A stretch of 5,399 bases of DNA from Candidatus Aerophobota bacterium (GTDB lineage: Bacteria; Aerophobota; Aerophobia; Aerophobales; B3-G15): positions 1 through 5,399 of the forward strand of contig JAGGTG010000028.1 in NCBI GenBank assembly GCA_021163905.1, read 5' to 3'. Shown here in pieces: positions 5,287 to 5,399 of the stretch. A program made the position numbers and the translations under genes. Below the pieces are notes generated by a model. That model was not told the DNA's origin and made no database searches. It was given only the letters and a program-made list of their open reading frames with translations. Numbering within the stretch: position 1 is the stretch's first letter; every line of letters begins with the position of its first letter.

Positions 5287-5320
5287 TTGACATTCCTGCT
5301 TTAAGATTATAGGATATAAT
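5287..5320 (+). promoter_or_regulatory. sigma70-type promoter of the SDR gene
   Basis: TTGACA (5287-5292) is followed after 17 bases by TAGGAT (5310-5315). A perfect TATAAT overlaps it at 5315-5320 but with a 22-base spacer. Either may serve as the -10. The ribosome site AAGGAG (5334-5339) lies 7 bases before the ATG. Confidence 0.65.
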
Positions 5321-5346
5321 ACGAATTTATTTAAAGGAGATAAAAA

Positions 5347-5399
5347 ATGAGATTTAAGGATAAGGTGGTTTTAATAACCGGAGCTGCCCAGGGTATAGG
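5347..5399 (+). CDS. Short-chain dehydrogenase/reductase, N-terminus only
   Basis: The first 17 complete codons read MRFKDKVVLITGAAQGI, and the two bases left (GG) begin a glycine codon. This is the first beta strand and the TGxxxGIG cofactor-binding loop of a classical SDR, which oxidises or reduces alcohol and carbonyl groups with NAD(H) or NADP(H). The start is well supported: AAGGAG lies 7 bases upstream and a TTGACA promoter precedes it. The catalytic Ser-Tyr-Lys residues lie outside the window. Candidates include 3-oxoacyl-ACP reductase (FabG) and sugar or polyol dehydrogenases, which this stretch cannot separate. Confidence 0.85.
   Translation, partial: MRFKDKVVLITGAAQGI

Overview
The window looks like an AT-rich bacterial chromosome segment. 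Four intergenic regions carry near-consensus sigma70-type promoters (TTGACA or TTGACG with TATAAT-like boxes) and most genes have good Shine-Dalgarno sites. The hypoxanthine phosphoribosyltransferase and endonuclease III are of bacterial character. Two minus-strand membrane genes resemble archaeal-type relatives, so an uncultured, probably anaerobic bacterial lineage that has exchanged genes with archaea is plausible. I cannot name the taxon from sequence alone.

Layout, left to right. Bases 1-464 hold no supportable gene. A promoter at 465-492 drives nth (534-1199, +), a complete [4Fe-4S] endonuclease III. It converges, with a 10-base gap, on a two-gene minus-strand operon read from 2809 down to 1210: a LysE/RhtB-type exporter with a TTG start, followed one base later by a GlcNAc-1-phosphate transferase (GT family 4, archaeal/eukaryal GPT type). 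A 450-base divergent gap (2810-3259) follows. It contains the LysE promoter, a G/T-rich degenerate tandem repeat of period 8, an A/C-rich degenerate tandem repeat of period 9, and the promoter for a zinc-dependent alcohol dehydrogenase (3260-4288, +). That gene converges on hpt (4352-4936, -), a purine-salvage enzyme. A second divergent gap (4937-5346) holds the hpt promoter, a 172-base element bounded by an inverted repeat, and the promoter of a short-chain dehydrogenase whose first 17 codons end the window.

The genes do not form one pathway. They are short, separately promoted housekeeping or metabolic units: base excision repair, metabolite export plus lipid-linked sugar synthesis, alcohol/aldehyde redox, purine salvage, and an oxidoreductase. 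I found no defence system, CRISPR array, RNA gene or intact mobile element. The most interesting material is intergenic: (1) a conserved block just upstream of the -35 box of the LysE and SDR promoters, with a weaker match at hpt; (2) the paired 8-mer and 9-mer repeat tracts with opposite strand composition; (3) the inverted-repeat element between hpt and the SDR gene.
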